In this document: positions 60,823-64,000 of the stretch, piece after piece
How positions within the stretch are numbered: the first letter of the stretch is position 1
Layout: each line of letters opens with the position of its first letter
Assembly: GCA_013398615.1 (NCBI GenBank)
Contig: VZSR01001685.1
Span: 33,039,077 to 33,103,076, forward strand
DNA: 64,000 nucleotides
Direction of reading: 5' to 3'
Source: Brachypodius melanocephalos
Taxonomy: Eukaryota; Chordata; Aves; Passeriformes; Pycnonotidae
The notes under the pieces: model-generated
Told to the model about the DNA's origin: nothing
Databases searched by the model: none
What the model saw: only the letters and a program-made list of their open reading frames with translations
Position numbers and translations under genes: made by a program

Positions 60823-63800
60823 TTTGTTTGAGCATGTGTGACATTTCTGTCTATTGTCCATAAGGAAACCCAAATGCAATACTGAAGCACCCATTTATGC
60901 CCTAAATATTCAAGATACTAGAGCTATGTCTTATTTCATCCTCAAAAATTACTGCATGTATACTTTCAATAACTGCTTTGTAGTATTTTACACAAAAGTG
61001 GTTTTTTTTTTCTTTTTGGTTTCATAACAGGAACCCTAAAATAATTTTCCACAGCTAAAATACTATTTGTGTCTGGCTTTCTGCTGCATGGATAAGCTTT
61101 ATATCCTGCATTGCAATAAGTTATTCTTGCTGCAGAGATTGTCATTATTCTAGAAAATCAAGGCACTGGACCATATCCAAGCACTCAGAAACCTCAGTGA
61201 TAACAAAGAATTTACATGTAGGGAAGGTGAAGTACAGTTCTGTGCCATCTGTATATCACTGGCTTTTAAATCCAGTTCACTTTGTGGCTGGATTCATGTA
61301 GACATTGAAAGAGACTAGAGAAAGAATGGGTCTTTGTCTACTTGAAGACTTACTTTGGATTCATGCCACCTGTCAGACTTGACATAAGGTCAACAGTGCC
61401 AAATACTGCAAAGATATTAAGGAGAATAAGAATGGATTTCTCCCTTGTATCCATTGACAGCAACAGACCTTCTGTGCCAGTCATCCATCAGTGCCAGTGA
61501 GACAGATTCAGCATCCTGCCCTGGCCTCTGTCTGTGCCGCCTCTGACCCTGGATTAACATGAATAAACTTGTAAGTGGATTCTGTATGAGCTTGCCTTAG
61601 AATACCAGGTTTGATGGTAGGTGGCAGATGAACTGAAATGATGTATTCAGGACAGATTATTGTGGAGAAAAAACCCTGCATTTAGGTACGGCTAGAAATA
61701 CTGAGATTCTCTCCCTGAATTAAGCATTAGGTATTTCTGTCTAAATAATAAAGCAGCAATGTAGTATTAATATGAATCCTCAGATCCTTGACTCTTTGTT
61801 GCATGGGTGAAATGTTAGTATAAATTAGCAAGCTGTCTAATTTCCCAGAGCTCAGGAATCCCCTCAGTTGAACTGGGACCACCAAGCTTGGGGATAGGGA
61901 GGGAAATCTCCATAGAGTGCTACTGCACAGGCACATGGGCACAGGAGACCTCTGTAACATGTGTTAGCAAAATTTTAAAAATTCAACAGAAATTTGTTAT
62001 GTGTTGCAATTCAGAGTGCACCCCAAAGAAGCACTCAGCAGATGGCTACAGGGTTCCTCACAAGTTACCAGTTGTAATGGTTGTCACTCTGGTTCTTTTG
62101 CACCCTAGTGCTCTCTCAAAGATCTTTTTGTCACCATTCACAACAATAAAAAAGAAACATTTTACCAAAGCCTATAAATCTCTGGTGGAGCCTGCTGTTC
62201 CCAAAGTAAGAGCTTTCCCTTCAGTATGTCTCTCCCATGTTAAGAGGCTGGATAACATAGGCAGAAAGAACAGACGAGTGACCACCTTGTCCTGGCTACA
62301 GAAAATCCAGTAAGTCAGCCTGATTTGTGTTTTGATATTAGGCTATTAGGGATGGCCCATTCTTTAGGCAAATTGTTAAGAAATGGCTACCAAAAGTGTT
62401 TTATCATCCATGATTCAATGAATGAACAACAAAAATAAACCAGATGAGCATCAGTGAAACTTTGGAGAGCTGCAAAATGTTAAATCTTTCCTTTCTGCCT
62501 CGTGCAGGCTTCTAGTTATGATTGATAGGAGAACCTTAAGTTCAGCAGAGGGGACATTTTAAACAATAAGTTCCCCATGATTTCAAGTGCAATTTTTCTT
62601 GTGCTCCATTTGACATGTGGCAGGATCTAACAACATTGATTTGAACTCATCTAGTGAAGTGCCTGAATTTCTTGCAGTTACAGTGAAAGTTATGGAAATA
62701 GGAATACATTAAAATGACCAGATATTAATATATTGTTTTGGAGACCAAGTGGACTTATAACAACCATGACAGTTTTTGTCTGAATTTGAGTTAACTGAAG
62801 GAATCATTCCTATCATAAAATTAAATATTCACATCCATTATTATTATTGGACTAGAGACAATAATTTAAACTAATATCAAGATGCATTTTTAAAAATCAT
62901 CAATCTGCCATCTTAACTACATTATATTCTACCTTCAGGCTCATGTTGTAGTTTTTATGAACATGATTCAAATAAATTGGCTCTTTTTCCTCGGTGGCTT
63001 CTTTAATTACTTTGTTATTATCCAAGGAACTGGTTTAATTTAAATGAACACAGTGTTCTTGCTACTACTACCCAGAGAAAACACAGACTCAGAACATGCT
63101 GTTTTGTAGTTACAGTGTGTGCTTCTGCATGTGGATGCCAAAACTGATTTGGGCTTACCTGTTTACCTGCCTTCATGTGATAACAGAAAACTCCTAACGA
63201 GATCAACATAGTCACTTTTCCTGAAGACCTTGTGTCTCCAGAAAAAGAGCAAAGGTAATTAGATAGGCAATTAGATTAAAGGACGCTGTTACAGAGCATT
63301 TGTTATATACCTAGATAACAGTTACTTCATTTTATGCAAGACAATGCTCCCTTACCAACTATTTGTATATTTTTAATCAAAGAAATGTGTGTAGCAAATA
63401 AAGACAATAAATTAACAGTATTTGCTGTTGTGTCTTTATATTTCTCTTATATGGGTTGGTAACTCAGTTCCACTCATGGGTGTAAGATTCTTTCTCCCCC
63501 TCCTTTTGGTGTCTTTCCAACTAAAGTACATAATAAAATACATAAGAGGGTGTTTGAAAAAAAAAATACAAGCAAACATTGGTACTTCATAAAATATTTA
63601 AAGACCTTACAAAAACTCAAAACTGTATTTCATTTCCTGAAACAGTTATAGTTTCAAACTCCATCTATTTCTTTTAAACCAAACCCATATGTGTTCGAGG
63701 CGGTTTTAATCTGTGGAAATACTTTATTTTTGTCTGGCCTGCATGAGTGAACATTAAGTATGAAGCAACAAGTATGGCACGTCAGGATATTGAGAAGCAA

Positions 63801-64000
63801 TTGTACTATCTCAAAGAACAAATTGTTAAAATCTGAGCAATTTCAGATTGTTTGTCTTCTTCTGTGATTAAATATGAGCTGCGTGACCACATTTTACAGC
63901 AATGGTCTAGGTAGATGGAATATTTTGATTTTTCTGTGTGTTTTAATGGGGAGAAGTCTTCCATCTGCTACAAGGCTGGCATGCTGTATCACCCCTCTAC
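60823..64000. other. Unannotated stretch to the window end
   Basis: AT-rich sequence with short A and T runs (about 61003-61011 and 63559-63567). The longest frame, plus 61888-62313 with 141 codons, shows no known domain. No gene, RNA or repeat is supported. Confidence 0.5.

Noticed and set aside
61888..62313. 141-codon plus-strand frame
   Set aside because: It has no domain, no supporting splice structure and no GC or codon bias. It is not distinguishable from chance.

Overview
The window looks like nuclear DNA from a bird. Two repeat families support this. The first is CR1 LINE copies, all 5'-truncated, which carry the CR1 3'-end block and the CATAGAAT-type octamer tail. The second is a long ERVL-type LTR whose sequence matches my recollection of avian ERVL LTRs. 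The rest is AT-rich, CpG-poor sequence with simple repeats, typical of intergenic or long-intron DNA in an amniote. I cannot name the species or the chromosome.

Layout. Positions 1-1390 hold nothing I recognise. A strong CpG island lies at about 1400-2490, densest at 1560-2350. It has a YY1-type motif, three CCAAT boxes and several GC boxes and no TATA box, so it is a TATA-less and possibly bidirectional promoter. This is the only clear sign of a gene. From 2.5 kb to the end, about 61 kb, I find no exon I can support. The open frames there are short, lack recognisable domains, and are explained by repeats, CpG-island composition or chance.

Mobile elements. CR1 pieces lie at 2521, 7515, 18741, 22045, 26914, 51671/52248 and 60668, with possible scraps at 47315 and 48858. 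All those that can be oriented are on the minus strand. A roughly 1.07 kb ERVL-type LTR lies on the plus strand at 25488-26557 and contains decayed ~46 bp tandem units. A second LTR at 51791-52241 has matching 7 bp terminal inverted repeats and a 6 bp target duplication. It sits inside the older CR1 at 51671-52425 and contains an assembly gap. A third LTR-like fragment at 22666-22886 abuts the other gap. Two short ancient palindromic repeats (6367-6428 and 24198-24230) resemble old sauropsid palindromic repeats.

Simple repeats include (TA)n at 6603, a 55-A run followed by (GA)n at 19844-19942, a G/T-rich tract at 21096, (TG)n at 27765, T/G-rich tracts at 29841 and 38650, and a long A-rich tract at 59756-59838.

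No gene set working together can be described. The simplest reading is a promoter at the left edge followed either by a very long first intron (plus-strand gene) or by intergenic DNA (minus-strand gene). I see no bacterial-type operon, CRISPR array, tRNA, rRNA or other novel biological system.
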